This document shows, in pieces, positions 29,050-37,875 of a stretch of DNA of 64,000 bases; position 1 is the stretch's first letter, and each line of letters begins with the position of its first letter. A program made the position numbers and the translations under genes. Below the pieces are notes generated by a model. That model was not told the DNA's origin. It saw only the letters and a program-made list of their open reading frames with translations, and made no database searches. The DNA is from Prosthecobacter sp. Its GTDB lineage: Bacteria; Verrucomicrobiota; Verrucomicrobiia; Verrucomicrobiales; Verrucomicrobiaceae. The DNA lies in NCBI RefSeq assembly GCF_014879935.1, contig NZ_JACSRD010000127.1, positions 1 to 64,000 of the forward strand, given 5' to 3'.

Positions 29050-29595
29050 ATGAACACCATCGACCGCGCCATCGACATTGATCTGCCTCTGCAAGCCGTT
29101 TACAACCAGTGGACCCGCTTTGAGGACTTCCCCCTGTTCATGGAAGGCGTGACGAATGTGCGCCAGGACGACTTCCAGCATGTGCACTGGGAGGCGCAGA
29201 TCGCCGGACGCAAAAAAACCTGGGAGGCGGAGATCCTGGAGCAGGAACCCGATCACCTCATCACCTGGCGCACGACGGGCGGCGTGAAGATGGCCGGACG
29301 TGTGGAGTTTGATGCCGTGGGCGGATGCTGCACGCGCCTTTCCCTGCATTTGGACTACGAGCCCGAGGGTGTGCTGGAGAAGACGGTGTCAGCGATCGGG
29401 CTGGTGAAAGCGCGGGTGGGCAGCGACCTGCTGCGCTTCAAAGAATTCGTCGAAAACGCCATCGTGCTGCCAGATGGCTGGCGCGGGGAGATTCATCAGG
29501 AGGAAAGGCCGAGCGCGAGCTTCAATTCCAGCGAGATGGGAGCCTCGCGGATGCCACCCTCCGGCTTTTGGGAGCTCCAGCGCAGCCAGGGCTGA
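29050..29595 (+). CDS. SRPBCC-family (cyclase/dehydrase-like) protein
   Basis: A 181-residue protein whose first 145 residues match the START/SRPBCC polyketide-cyclase-like fold: RAIDIDLPLQAVYNQWTRFEDFPLFMEGV, HWEAQIAGRKKTWEAEI, HLITWRTTGGVKMAGRVEFD and a long C-terminal helix (GLVKARVGSDLLRFKEFVEN). These proteins bind hydrophobic ligands; many bacterial copies lie near stress and DUF892/DUF883 genes, as here. A tail of about 35 residues after the domain looks disordered. ATG 29050 is chosen because the domain starts at once. Confidence 0.87.
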   Translation: MNTIDRAIDIDLPLQAVYNQWTRFEDFPLFMEGVTNVRQDDFQHVHWEAQIAGRKKTWEAEILEQEPDHLITWRTTGGVKMAGRVEFDAVGGCCTRLSLHLDYEPEGVLEKTVSAIGLVKARVGSDLLRFKEFVENAIVLPDGWRGEIHQEERPSASFNSSEMGASRMPPSGFWELQRSQG

Positions 29596-29626
29596 CATTT
29601 TCCACGCGAGCCCCACCCGGAGCCCG

Positions 29627-29644
29627 ATCAGGCCGCCGCCTGAT
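29627..29644 (+). terminator. Weak hairpin after SRPBCC gene
   Basis: ATCAGGC-CGCC-GCCTGAT forms a perfect 7-bp stem with a 4-base loop, 32 bases after the SRPBCC stop. There is no T-run after it, so termination is possible but not shown. Confidence 0.3.
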
Positions 29645-29708
29645 GCCTTAACCGGGCGCACCTCTCCGGCCACAGCGCCACTCATGGCGATTCACTCCCT
29701 GTATCGCT

Positions 29709-30065
29709 ATGAAAACATCTCTCTCCATTCTCACTCTGGCCCTGCTGGCCTCCACCGCCGCCCTGGCGCAAAACTCCACCACCCGGACCACCACGCTGAA
29801 TCCGGATGGTTCCACCACCACACAGGTGACCACCTCCAATGGCACGATCAGCCAGTTTGTGCCCGGCACCACCTTCATCGTGCAGGAAACCACCGGACCC
29901 GTGACCTATCGCTACGGCAAGGCGGTGACCTACGTCACCAAGGGCGGCAAAGTCGTCAATGCGGACGAGGTGAAGTCACGCATCCGTGTGGGACTGCCGG
30001 TCAGCGTCCATTACGTGATGGATGGCGACACCCGCGTGGTGCAACGCGTCGTGATTGAAGATTGA
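29709..30065 (+). CDS. Small secreted protein of unknown function
   Basis: A 118-residue exported protein. A clear signal peptide (KTSLSILTLALLASTAALAQ) is followed by a Thr/Ser-rich segment (NSTTRTTTLNPDGSTTTQVTTSNGT) and a compact strand-rich domain (FVPGTTFIVQETTGPVTYRYGKAVTYV, then VKSRIRVGLPVSVHYVMDGDTRVVQRVVI). The domain is reminiscent of small periplasmic beta-barrel proteins common in Verrucomicrobiota, but I have no family name. It stands alone, 113 bases after the SRPBCC gene, and ends before a hairpin shared with the convergent gene. Confidence 0.72.
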   Translation: MKTSLSILTLALLASTAALAQNSTTRTTTLNPDGSTTTQVTTSNGTISQFVPGTTFIVQETTGPVTYRYGKAVTYVTKGGKVVNADEVKSRIRVGLPVSVHYVMDGDTRVVQRVVIED

Positions 30066-30088
30066 GAAACTGTCCCCACGACAGCAAA

Positions 30089-30116
30089 GAAGCGGCGGCC
30101 CTGCGGCCGTCGCTTC
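30089..30116. terminator. Bidirectional hairpin between convergent genes
   Basis: GAAGCGGCGGCC (30089-30100) and GGCCGTCGCTTC (30105-30116) form a 12-bp stem with a single mismatch and a CTGC loop. It lies between the convergent genes ending at 30065 and 30147. On the minus strand it is followed by TTTG; no long T-run is present on either side. Confidence 0.55.
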
Positions 30117-30146
30117 CATTCGCAACCTTGGGCAGCGATCACCCAT

Positions 30147-30638
30147 TCACTGTCCGACGGTCAGCATGCGCTTCATCGGATTGCCTTCCTGTTCCTTCTC
30201 CGGGCAGGTGATTTCATAGGTTCCCGGCTTCAGGTCCACGTGCATGACCTTGGTGTCGTCACTGCTGACGTTCATGAGGAACTTCTCATCCAGGCCTTCG
30301 CATTTGATGCGGAAGTTGTGCTTCTCCTTGCCGGCGTTCTTCACCACAAACGCCGTTTTGCCGGCGCTCAAGGTGGCGGGCATGTCGATCCCGCTGTCGT
30401 CGATCTTCACATCGACCTTGTTGGCATCGGAATCAGGGGTGACGGCGTCAACGAGAGCCTCGGCGGCCTTCTTGGTGCCGTCCACGACGGCCTGACCGGC
30501 TTCCTTGGTCTTTTCACCGGCCTTCTGCAGCATCTCCTTGGTTTTTTCACCCAGGGTCTTGTCGTCTTTCTTGTCCTCCGCGGGAGCGATCGCGACCGCT
30601 GCGGCGGAGGCCAGCATGATAAGTGTGAGTGTCTTCAT
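30147..30638 (-). CDS. Exported cupredoxin-like protein with Lys/Glu-rich helix
   Basis: A 163-residue protein. A signal peptide (KTLTLIMLASAAAVAIAPAE) is followed by a charged, Lys-rich helix (DKTLGEKTKEMLQKAGEKTKEAGQAVVDGTKKAAEALVDAV) resembling LEA-like or DUF883-like amphipathic helices. A C-terminal beta domain of about 95 residues follows (IDMPATLSAGKTAFVVKNAGKEKHNFRIKCEGL, then LKPGTYEITCPEKEQEGNPMKRMLTV). That domain has the plastocyanin order His...Cys...Met, but the second His expected between Cys and Met is missing, so type-1 copper binding is doubtful. It starts at ATG 30638 and converges with the small secreted gene. Confidence 0.75.
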   Translation of the reverse strand: MKTLTLIMLASAAAVAIAPAEDKKDDKTLGEKTKEMLQKAGEKTKEAGQAVVDGTKKAAEALVDAVTPDSDANKVDVKIDDSGIDMPATLSAGKTAFVVKNAGKEKHNFRIKCEGLDEKFLMNVSSDDTKVMHVDLKPGTYEITCPEKEQEGNPMKRMLTVGQ

Positions 30639-30732
30639 GCCCGGAGTTCGCGCACGCCGACTGGGTGTATGCATGGAACGGGACGCCCGATGTCCGTCTC
30701 GGGCGGAAAGCTGAATGCGCGGCGGCTCCGCG

Positions 30733-33700
30733 TCACGGCAGCTTCCGCTCGCTCGCCTTCAGCAATTTCGGCTGCGGGCGCTGCTTCCACTTGGCGACGT
30801 CCGCCGTCAGCACTCCGATGGCTTTTTGCAACTGCGTGTCGATGCCCTTCGGCCAGTCGCCCGGCTGCGGCCACAGCACGTGGTCAGGCACAGCTCCGTT
30901 CAATTCCATGTCGATGCCCGTTTCCAGCCCATACCAGCCACGGAATGGCAACCGCAGCGATCCCACGTCCATGATCCGAGTGCTGCCTGTGCTGATGACT
31001 CCGCCGGCGGTCGGCACACCGACCACCTGGCCACGATGCAGCGTCTTCATCGCATGGCTGAAGATCTCTGCATTGCTGTAGCTGTTCTGATTGCACAAGA
31101 CGACGACCGGCTTGCTCCAGGTGGCATACACCATGCGATCCTGCGGGTAGCCAGCCTTCGGACTGCCCCGTGGCAAGGCGATGGCGTGCCGCGGCTGCGT
31201 CAGCGCGGTGAGCAGATGGTCCGCCGTCGATCCGCCGCCGTTTTCACGCACATCGATCACCAAGGCGTCTTTCCCTGCCCCGGCGGCATAAAGCTCCTCC
31301 TGGAAGCGCTCAAAGCTCGCATCGTCCATGGCAGTGATGTGCAGGTAGCCCAGCGTGCCTTTCGACGCCTGCTCCACCACGGTGCGGTTCTGTTTGATCC
31401 ACTGCTCGTAGAGCAGCTTCCGCGCAGCCAGGTAGCTGATCGGCCGCAGCGTGACCTCGCGCTCCTTCCCGTCCGCCGCTTTCACCCGAAGGCTGATGTC
31501 GCGTTCCGGCGGTCCGTTCAGCACCTCGCTCACGTCCATTCCGGGCCGCACTTCACGATCATCCACGCGCAGGATCAGTTCCCCGGCCCGGATGCGGCTC
31601 TGGCGCTGGCTGGCGGGGCTTTTGGCCAGCACATCACGCACTTTCCAGCCTGGACCGGCATGCGTCGGATCAAATCGCAGCCCCAGATGCGCCGTCTCGT
31701 CCTTCCAGGTGTTCGCAGATGAAGCAGACGATGCTTCCAGGGTGAATCCGAGGTGCGAGCCGTTCAATTCCCCCAACATGAGCTGCACCACCTCCACCAC
31801 GGAGCGCATGTCCGGCATGGCGGCGGCCACTGGCGCGTATTTGGCACGCACGGCATCCCAGTCGCGGTTTCCCAGATGGTCGTCGTAGTAATGATCGCGC
31901 ATCACACGCCAGCACTGGTCGAACACGGCCCGCTGCTTTTCAGCGCGGACCACGCTTTGCTGCGCTTTGAAGCGATGCGTGGTCATGCTGGGAGAAGTCT
32001 TCGTTGTCACGCTCACCGGCGAGCCCTCGTTCAGGCCCACGATCTGGTCGTTGTTCTTGATCCAGCGTGCCTGCGTGATGCTGTTCGGCACCAGCAGTTT
32101 TGGCCGCAGGTCGTCGGGAAACTCCACGGTGTAGGTGGCGGTCTGTTTGTCCTCCCGCATCACGGTGAAGGCCAGTTTCTTCGAGTCCGGCGACCACACG
32201 AGGCCGAACTCGGCCATGTTGGGCAATGAGATGTGCCGGATGCGCTCGTGGATGTCCTCCAGGTCGATCTTCATCGCCATCTTCGGCTTCGGTGCGGGCA
32301 CCACCTTCTTCGGTTCTTCCTTGGCCGTGTCTTCCTCCTTCGTTTTGTCCACCGGTTTGGCCTCAGTCTTGGCTGGCGGCAGGCCGGCAGCTTTCGGCGC
32401 CTCCTTCACCTCCGCCGTGACCGCACGTGTCGGCACCGCAGGCTTGGTCGATTTCCCAGCCGGCACCAGAACCGGCGGCGGCTGGGATTTGGAGATCTTT
32501 TCCCGTGCCTTCGCCAGCACCCGCTCGCGTTTCGTCTGCTCATCGTCCTCTGCACGCACCCAGGCATAGTAGATGTCGATCTCATCCCCCTGCCGCCGGC
32601 CGGTCCAGGCGATCATCTTGCCGTCGGGCGACCACACCGGCGACTCGTCGTTGTCGGGATGCCGGGAGAGGTTGAAGGGCGGCCGCGAACCATCCAGCGG
32701 CAGCAGCCAGATGTCGCTGTTGAACCACTCATCGCTGTGCGAATACACGATCCACGTGCTGTCCGGTGAAAAGCTGAAGCTGGGCTGGTTCCACGACTCC
32801 ACAATGCGCTTCGCGTTCTTCCCGTCGCCATCCGCCAGCCACAGATCGCCACGCTCCCTCGTGTAGGCCAGCCGCTTGCCGTCCGGCGAGAATTGCAGGC
32901 GCGATTCGACCTCCACGTCGTTCGTGATGCGTGTCAGTTTGAAGTCACGATTCTCCCACCAGAACTTCTTCGCGTTGGCCGGCTCCGCCTTCCAGATGTC
33001 CGCCTGCCCTTCCGCATCGCTCACGAACCACAACGCCTTCGCATCCGGCGAAAACACGACCGCACGCTCCTCCTCGGCCGATTTCGTCACCTGACGCGGC
33101 TCCTTCAGCTCCGTGTCCATCACCCACACATCCCCGCCGGAGATGAATGCCATCTGCAGGCCGTTGTCAGTGAAGGTGATGCTCGTCGCGCGATCCAGCA
33201 CCGTGCGGTCCACGGGCGACTGCACGATGTCCCCCACTTCTTCGATGACGATCTTCTCCGGCTGCGACTTCCCGTCCGTGCGCAGGCGATAGAGGTCAAA
33301 CTGATGCCGGAACACCAGGACCGAGCCATCCCGTGAAAGCGTGGGAAACACCACCGAGTCTGTGTTGAACTGGGTGAGCTGGCGGTTCTTCCCGCTGGCG
33401 AGATCATGCTCCCACAGATTGAAGACCCCGTCCTTGCGGCTGGAGACATGGTAGAAACCCTTTCCGTCCGGCTTCCACAGCGGCCAGCGCGTCTCCGTGC
33501 TTTCCCCGATGACCTTCCTGCAACTGCCGTCCTCGCGATTCAGCAGCCATGTCTGCCCCGCACGCGACCCGCGATACCCCTGCCGCCACCAGACTTCCCC
33601 CTCCCGGGTGAACAGCACCCGCTTCCCATCCGGCGAGACCGAGCCCTCCGTCGCATAATCATCCAGCAGCACCTCCTCGGCCTTCCGCGTCGTCACATCG

Positions 33701-34113
33701 AGCCGTGCGAGCCTGTTCGCATACTTCCAGAAGTGATCCCGCGTGACGCTCACGAGCAAACCCTTGCCATCCGGAAACCATTCTTCGATCTGGTAGCCTT
33801 CCGTGTGCCAGGTGAGCTGTTTCGGCTCGCCGCCCTTCGCCGGCATCACATACACCTGCTTCGATCCGTCACGGTCGCTCACAAAGGCGATCTGCTGGCC
33901 ATCGGCAGAGTAGGCGGGTGACGACTCCACCGCCGGATGCTGCGTCAACCTCCGCGCCACACCGCCCTCCGTTCCCACTTCCCACACGTCCCCACGCCAC
34001 GCGAACACCAGCGACGAACCATCCGGCGAAAGCGCCGGCTCCTGAGGCAGACGGATGACCTCGGCAGAAGCCACGATGGACAGACACAGCAATGAAAGAA
34101 CAGCTCGACGCAT
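30733..34113 (-). CDS. Tricorn-like S41 family protease, exported
   Basis: A 1126-residue homologue of archaeal Tricorn protease. A signal peptide (RRAVLSLLCLSIVASAE) starts at ATG 34113. Two WD40-like/PD40 propellers follow (many 'SPDGK' blades, e.g. ALSPDGSSLVFAWRGDVW and FSPDGKRLAYTRERGDLW). A long Lys/Pro/Glu-rich linker interrupts at about residues 550-610. The catalytic half has GSHLGF (Ser-His pair), a PDZ domain (HAGPGWKVRDVLAKSPA...ELILRVDDREV) and the S41 core DVRENGGGSTAD, NQNSYSNAEIF (nucleophile Ser) and PTAGGVISTG. Tricorn degrades peptides from the proteasome; a secreted copy in a Gram-negative envelope more likely digests peptides in the periplasm or outside. No proteasome gene is in the window. 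Confidence 0.92.
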   Translation of the reverse strand: MRRAVLSLLCLSIVASAEVIRLPQEPALSPDGSSLVFAWRGDVWEVGTEGGVARRLTQHPAVESSPAYSADGQQIAFVSDRDGSKQVYVMPAKGGEPKQLTWHTEGYQIEEWFPDGKGLLVSVTRDHFWKYANRLARLDVTTRKAEEVLLDDYATEGSVSPDGKRVLFTREGEVWWRQGYRGSRAGQTWLLNREDGSCRKVIGESTETRWPLWKPDGKGFYHVSSRKDGVFNLWEHDLASGKNRQLTQFNTDSVVFPTLSRDGSVLVFRHQFDLYRLRTDGKSQPEKIVIEEVGDIVQSPVDRTVLDRATSITFTDNGLQMAFISGGDVWVMDTELKEPRQVTKSAEEERAVVFSPDAKALWFVSDAEGQADIWKAEPANAKKFWWENRDFKLTRITNDVEVESRLQFSPDGKRLAYTRERGDLWLADGDGKNAKRIVESWNQPSFSFSPDSTWIVYSHSDEWFNSDIWLLPLDGSRPPFNLSRHPDNDESPVWSPDGKMIAWTGRRQGDEIDIYYAWVRAEDDEQTKRERVLAKAREKISKSQPPPVLVPAGKSTKPAVPTRAVTAEVKEAPKAAGLPPAKTEAKPVDKTKEEDTAKEEPKKVVPAPKPKMAMKIDLEDIHERIRHISLPNMAEFGLVWSPDSKKLAFTVMREDKQTATYTVEFPDDLRPKLLVPNSITQARWIKNNDQIVGLNEGSPVSVTTKTSPSMTTHRFKAQQSVVRAEKQRAVFDQCWRVMRDHYYDDHLGNRDWDAVRAKYAPVAAAMPDMRSVVEVVQLMLGELNGSHLGFTLEASSASSANTWKDETAHLGLRFDPTHAGPGWKVRDVLAKSPASQRQSRIRAGELILRVDDREVRPGMDVSEVLNGPPERDISLRVKAADGKEREVTLRPISYLAARKLLYEQWIKQNRTVVEQASKGTLGYLHITAMDDASFERFQEELYAAGAGKDALVIDVRENGGGSTADHLLTALTQPRHAIALPRGSPKAGYPQDRMVYATWSKPVVVLCNQNSYSNAEIFSHAMKTLHRGQVVGVPTAGGVISTGSTRIMDVGSLRLPFRGWYGLETGIDMELNGAVPDHVLWPQPGDWPKGIDTQLQKAIGVLTADVAKWKQRPQPKLLKASERKLP

Positions 34114-34205
34114 CTCCGACAAACGCCAGGCAACGCCCGCTGCTTTCGTCAGCGCAGGCAAGCGTCTCGATCAACATTCCGCCACGCGTCGAAGAGGTCC
34201 TTCGG

Positions 34206-37200
34206 TCATGGGGCCAGATCGGTGACTTCGACGCGAATGAATTTCCGGTTGATGACCTCGGGTGATGCCAGCAGACGGAATGTCACCGACTCAGTCTGAC
34301 CATCCGGGTAGGGCACCGGAATTCCGACCTGCTGCACTTGGACCTGCGTGCGGTCCCACGTCGCCAAATCATCCGACACGGCCACCACGTAGCTGATGTC
34401 GGGCCTGACGATCCGCCGGACGAAGGTCAGGTGCAGGTACTTTTTCCCGTCGGAGACGTTGGTCATCAGTTGGTTCACCTGATAGGCATCGGGAGCACTG
34501 GGGACGCCCGGATGCAGGTTGAAGGCGTATTCGGCGAAGTTGTTGAGAAGGTCGCGGTCAGGATTCGCCCCCTTGGCCTGATCTGCCGGACTCAGTCCTT
34601 TCAGGAAAGCCGAGGCCCAACTGCTGAAGCTCTGCACTTCATGCAGCAGACCCTTCTTGCGGAGGAAATCGTTCACCCGGGCATGGGTCGCATTGGGAAC
34701 CGTGCCATCAAAGGTGGGATCCGGGGCGGTGCTGGCCACGGCCTTGTCTCCCACAAGGACAGGCAGTTGCTCCCGCAGTGATTTGGTGGACGTGACGAAC
34801 TTCGACAAGTCCGTGGTCTCACTGCCGATCAGCGTCGGTCCATCCAGGGACTGCGAAGCAGACTGTGCGTCGGCCATGATCTTCTGCTCAGCCTCGAAGT
34901 CTTTGGGCTCCAGCGGGCACAGATGGTCCACGGAGCCACCCACTCTGAAATTCCGCACGAATTCAGACGCTGCTGTGTATTCGGTCATGCCACTCTGGAT
35001 CGCGTTCTTGAAGGCCACACGCTGGTTGTTGCCAGTGGAGTTAAGAAGCCCGGCGAAGGTCTCGATGGCTTTCTCGGCATTGAGTTGACCGGCGTTGTAG
35101 TCACTGATCGCATCGGCCACTGACATCCCCGCATCGAAAGTTTGGAGCAAACGAATCACCGCCTCGAGGGCATAAGTGGCCGCCTTGATCGCTCCCACGT
35201 CCCCGGCATCGATCTTGAGGTAAGACCTGGTCGATTCCGAATCCGAGAACGAGGTGATAAAGGCGGGTGAGGACGCCTTGCTCAAGTGGCTGCGGATGGT
35301 GCCCAGCGCGGGCAGGACGCTGTTCGTCAGATAATCGATACCTGCGGAGGTGTGCGTTCCAGGTGTCGCCACCAGGTTGCCGATCCCGTCCTTCGGGAAG
35401 GTGTGGGCACGTTCATAGATGTTTGAGTCCAGGATTCCGAGTCCGCTCAGTGCATTCTGAAAGGCCGCACCCTGCTCCAGCATGGCAAAACCGGTGATGG
35501 CTTTGAAAAAATTGGCCTCCGCATGGTTTGCGTCGATAGCGAGCGCGGCGGCAAACGCAGCATCCGCTCCGCTGAGGCCCACATCCGTCTGAAGCTGTAG
35601 ATTTGCCCGCCCGAGGCGCACGTGATCAGCGGCGGTCACCGGAACCCCCAAAGTCGAGAAATGCAGACTCACCACACCCAACTGGCGCGACTCGTCATCC
35701 CGCACTCGGATATGATAGGTGGTTCCTGAGACAGCCTGGAACGCGAGACTGTTTTCCCCTGCCTCACTGGCGTCCCCATTCTTGGCGATCAAAGTCAGTG
35801 TCTCCGCCACCACGGAACTGCCGGTGAAGACTTCCATGATCGTGTCCGTGCCACTGCCGAGCGTGTCAAACGACACCCAACCGTCACTCGGCGCCGTCCA
35901 CTTCCACCAGATGGACCGGATCGGCGTCAGCCAGAAAAACGCCGGGGCATCCGGCTCCCCGTTTTCATAGCTCACACTGAGGTCGATCCAGCTCGAATTC
36001 GATCCGCTGGACGCCGTGCCCAGGTCCGTCGCATTGGCGAACTGATCATTTGGCGGCGGTTGACTGATGCCCAGCACGAAACTGCCGCTGCCAAACGAGG
36101 CATCAACGGCGATCTGGTAGGTGACCCCCTGCGTTGCGTTCAGAGCAGTTGAGAAAGAGGAACTGCCGCTTCCAGCCACGACCTGAGTCAGTGAGTTCAC
36201 AGCGAACCCAGTGTAAATCCCCAGCAGCGCATTCATTGAATTGCCCGAGGGGGGGACCACGGACACGTGGAACGTTGCCGTGGCAGGTGCCGTCCACACA
36301 TACCAGACAGAACGGCCTCCGGCGGAAGCGCCATGGTTGGGTTCTCCCGCCTCCTTGGAAGCTCCGCTGGTAGTTCCAGAGACAAATCTGGGCACCCCAT
36401 TCAGCACTGTGCCACTGGCAAAACCATCATTCGCCGGCGGGGCAACGGGATCGCTGACGGTGAGTGTGAAGCTGCCGGAAGTCGGAAGCGAGCTGTCCAC
36501 TGCGATTCGATAGGTAGCCCCTCCAACCGCTTGAAATCTCGCGACACCCACGCCGACCGCACTCGCGAGTTCAATGAGGCCATTGACCGAAGCACCGGAA
36601 TAAATCCCGACCACTGCGGGATGAATAATGTTCGACAACCGCACATTCACCTCACCTGAAGAAGGCGCTGTCCACACGTACCAGACAGACCGTCCACCAG
36701 GTTCGCTGGCATGATTCGGCTCTCCGGATTCCTTGGTCGCCCCGGTGTTGCTCCCGTTGAGAGTTCCCCCCCCCGATGGCAGCACTGCCGCAGCACCAAA
36801 ATCATCGTTGGCTGGTGGAGGGACGGGGGCGCTGACGGACAGGGTGAAAGTGCCCCCTACCGCATAATAATCATCCACAGCGATTCGATACGTCACTCCG
36901 CCTACAGCCTGAAATGCCCCAATGGAACCAAACGCCGAACTCGCCACCGTGGTCAGGGCGTTCACGGACGCGCCCGTGTAAGCCCCAACCAGGGTATATA
37001 CCGTGCTGTTTGAAGTCTGCACCCAAACCTCGCCGGACGACGGGGCGGTCCATGAATACCAAACCGAACGCCCTCCAGCGTAGCCGCCGTGGGCAGGCTC
37101 GCCACTCTCCTTGGATGCACCCACATTGGTCCCGTTCACAGAAATCGCCCCACTCGCCAGAGGCATCGCGACACCAAAGCTGTCGTTGGCAGGCGGAGGC

Positions 37201-37661
37201 TGTGGATAATCAATAGCCAGCACAATCGAACCGGTGCTCCCACTGTAACCGTCCACTGCTATTTGATATGTTGCGCCAGACGTCACATTGACGCTCATCA
37301 GACTGGTGGAGTTTCCCCCACTATCATCGTCCTGGCCGATGCTGGTAAGGCTATTAACAGCCGTCCCTGTGTAGATCCCCAAGGTCGTGTCAAAGTTGCT
37401 GCCAATCGTCTTGATAGTGTAAAGCCCGCTCGTCGGCGCCGTCCATGACCACCACACCGACGCACCGCCAGCATTGTTTCCGTGATTGGGCTCCCCGCTC
37501 TCCTTCGTCGCACCGACATTGGTGCCAGACGTCGTGATCGAGTCACTCCCCGACAACACGATGCGACTGGCGAAGTTATCATTCACCGGAGCGGCGAACG
37601 CGGTTGTGGCAAGCAGGAGACTGCCGAGAATTCCAGGGAGGGCATAACGTGGAAGGTGCAT
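34206..37661 (-). CDS. Large exported protein with five beta-sandwich-like repeats
   Basis: A 1151-residue secreted protein. A signal peptide (ALPGILGSLLLATTAFA) is followed by five repeats of about 125 residues, at about 24-150, 150-280, 280-405, 405-535 and 535-670. Each opens with a 'PxNDxFxxA' segment, then 'GEPxH...GGxSVWYxWTAPxSG', a 'GIYTGxxVNxL' strand and a final 'YxIAVD' strand. This resembles the PPC-like or carbohydrate-binding beta sandwiches of secreted enzymes. The next 370 residues are helical with a TPR-like start (AFAAALAIDANHAEANFFKAI). The tail (NPDRDLLNNFAEYAFNLHP, then SYVVAVSDDLATW and a final RKFIRVEV) is related to the tail of the next giant protein. The role is unknown; adhesion or surface binding is a guess. 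Confidence 0.85.
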   Translation of the reverse strand: MHLPRYALPGILGSLLLATTAFAAPVNDNFASRIVLSGSDSITTSGTNVGATKESGEPNHGNNAGGASVWWSWTAPTSGLYTIKTIGSNFDTTLGIYTGTAVNSLTSIGQDDDSGGNSTSLMSVNVTSGATYQIAVDGYSGSTGSIVLAIDYPQPPPANDSFGVAMPLASGAISVNGTNVGASKESGEPAHGGYAGGRSVWYSWTAPSSGEVWVQTSNSTVYTLVGAYTGASVNALTTVASSAFGSIGAFQAVGGVTYRIAVDDYYAVGGTFTLSVSAPVPPPANDDFGAAAVLPSGGGTLNGSNTGATKESGEPNHASEPGGRSVWYVWTAPSSGEVNVRLSNIIHPAVVGIYSGASVNGLIELASAVGVGVARFQAVGGATYRIAVDSSLPTSGSFTLTVSDPVAPPANDGFASGTVLNGVPRFVSGTTSGASKEAGEPNHGASAGGRSVWYVWTAPATATFHVSVVPPSGNSMNALLGIYTGFAVNSLTQVVAGSGSSSFSTALNATQGVTYQIAVDASFGSGSFVLGISQPPPNDQFANATDLGTASSGSNSSWIDLSVSYENGEPDAPAFFWLTPIRSIWWKWTAPSDGWVSFDTLGSGTDTIMEVFTGSSVVAETLTLIAKNGDASEAGENSLAFQAVSGTTYHIRVRDDESRQLGVVSLHFSTLGVPVTAADHVRLGRANLQLQTDVGLSGADAAFAAALAIDANHAEANFFKAITGFAMLEQGAAFQNALSGLGILDSNIYERAHTFPKDGIGNLVATPGTHTSAGIDYLTNSVLPALGTIRSHLSKASSPAFITSFSDSESTRSYLKIDAGDVGAIKAATYALEAVIRLLQTFDAGMSVADAISDYNAGQLNAEKAIETFAGLLNSTGNNQRVAFKNAIQSGMTEYTAASEFVRNFRVGGSVDHLCPLEPKDFEAEQKIMADAQSASQSLDGPTLIGSETTDLSKFVTSTKSLREQLPVLVGDKAVASTAPDPTFDGTVPNATHARVNDFLRKKGLLHEVQSFSSWASAFLKGLSPADQAKGANPDRDLLNNFAEYAFNLHPGVPSAPDAYQVNQLMTNVSDGKKYLHLTFVRRIVRPDISYVVAVSDDLATWDRTQVQVQQVGIPVPYPDGQTESVTFRLLASPEVINRKFIRVEVTDLAP

Positions 37662-37710
37662 GGCAAAAGGGTCAGTGAGGTGATTGAACGACGGCTGTCT
37701 CTAGCAGATA

Positions 37711-37725
37711 CCGGATGCGATCCGG
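37711..37725. other. Short perfect hairpin in gap between giant-protein genes
   Basis: CCGGAT-GCG-ATCCGG forms a 6-bp perfect stem. It lies in the 214-base gap (37662-37875) between the stop of the delta-60 protein gene and the start of the five-repeat gene, both on the minus strand. No T-run follows. The rest of the gap shows no gene. Confidence 0.35.
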
Positions 37726-37875
37726 CTTGTTACAAAGTTTTCAGCCGCTGGGCCATCCATTTCCTGATGCTCCCTGCTTTGGGCCCTGGCGAACTGCTCA
37801 CTTGAGGTCCCACCAAGGTTCTGTGACAACCCGAAGTCCGGGACCTCGACCCTCTTCGCCCGGCCGGTTTACGGC

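Noticed and set aside
37711-37725. Terminator for the giant delta-60 gene
   Set aside because: The hairpin has only a 6-bp stem, no T-run and lies about 150 bases from the stop; kept only as a hairpin.
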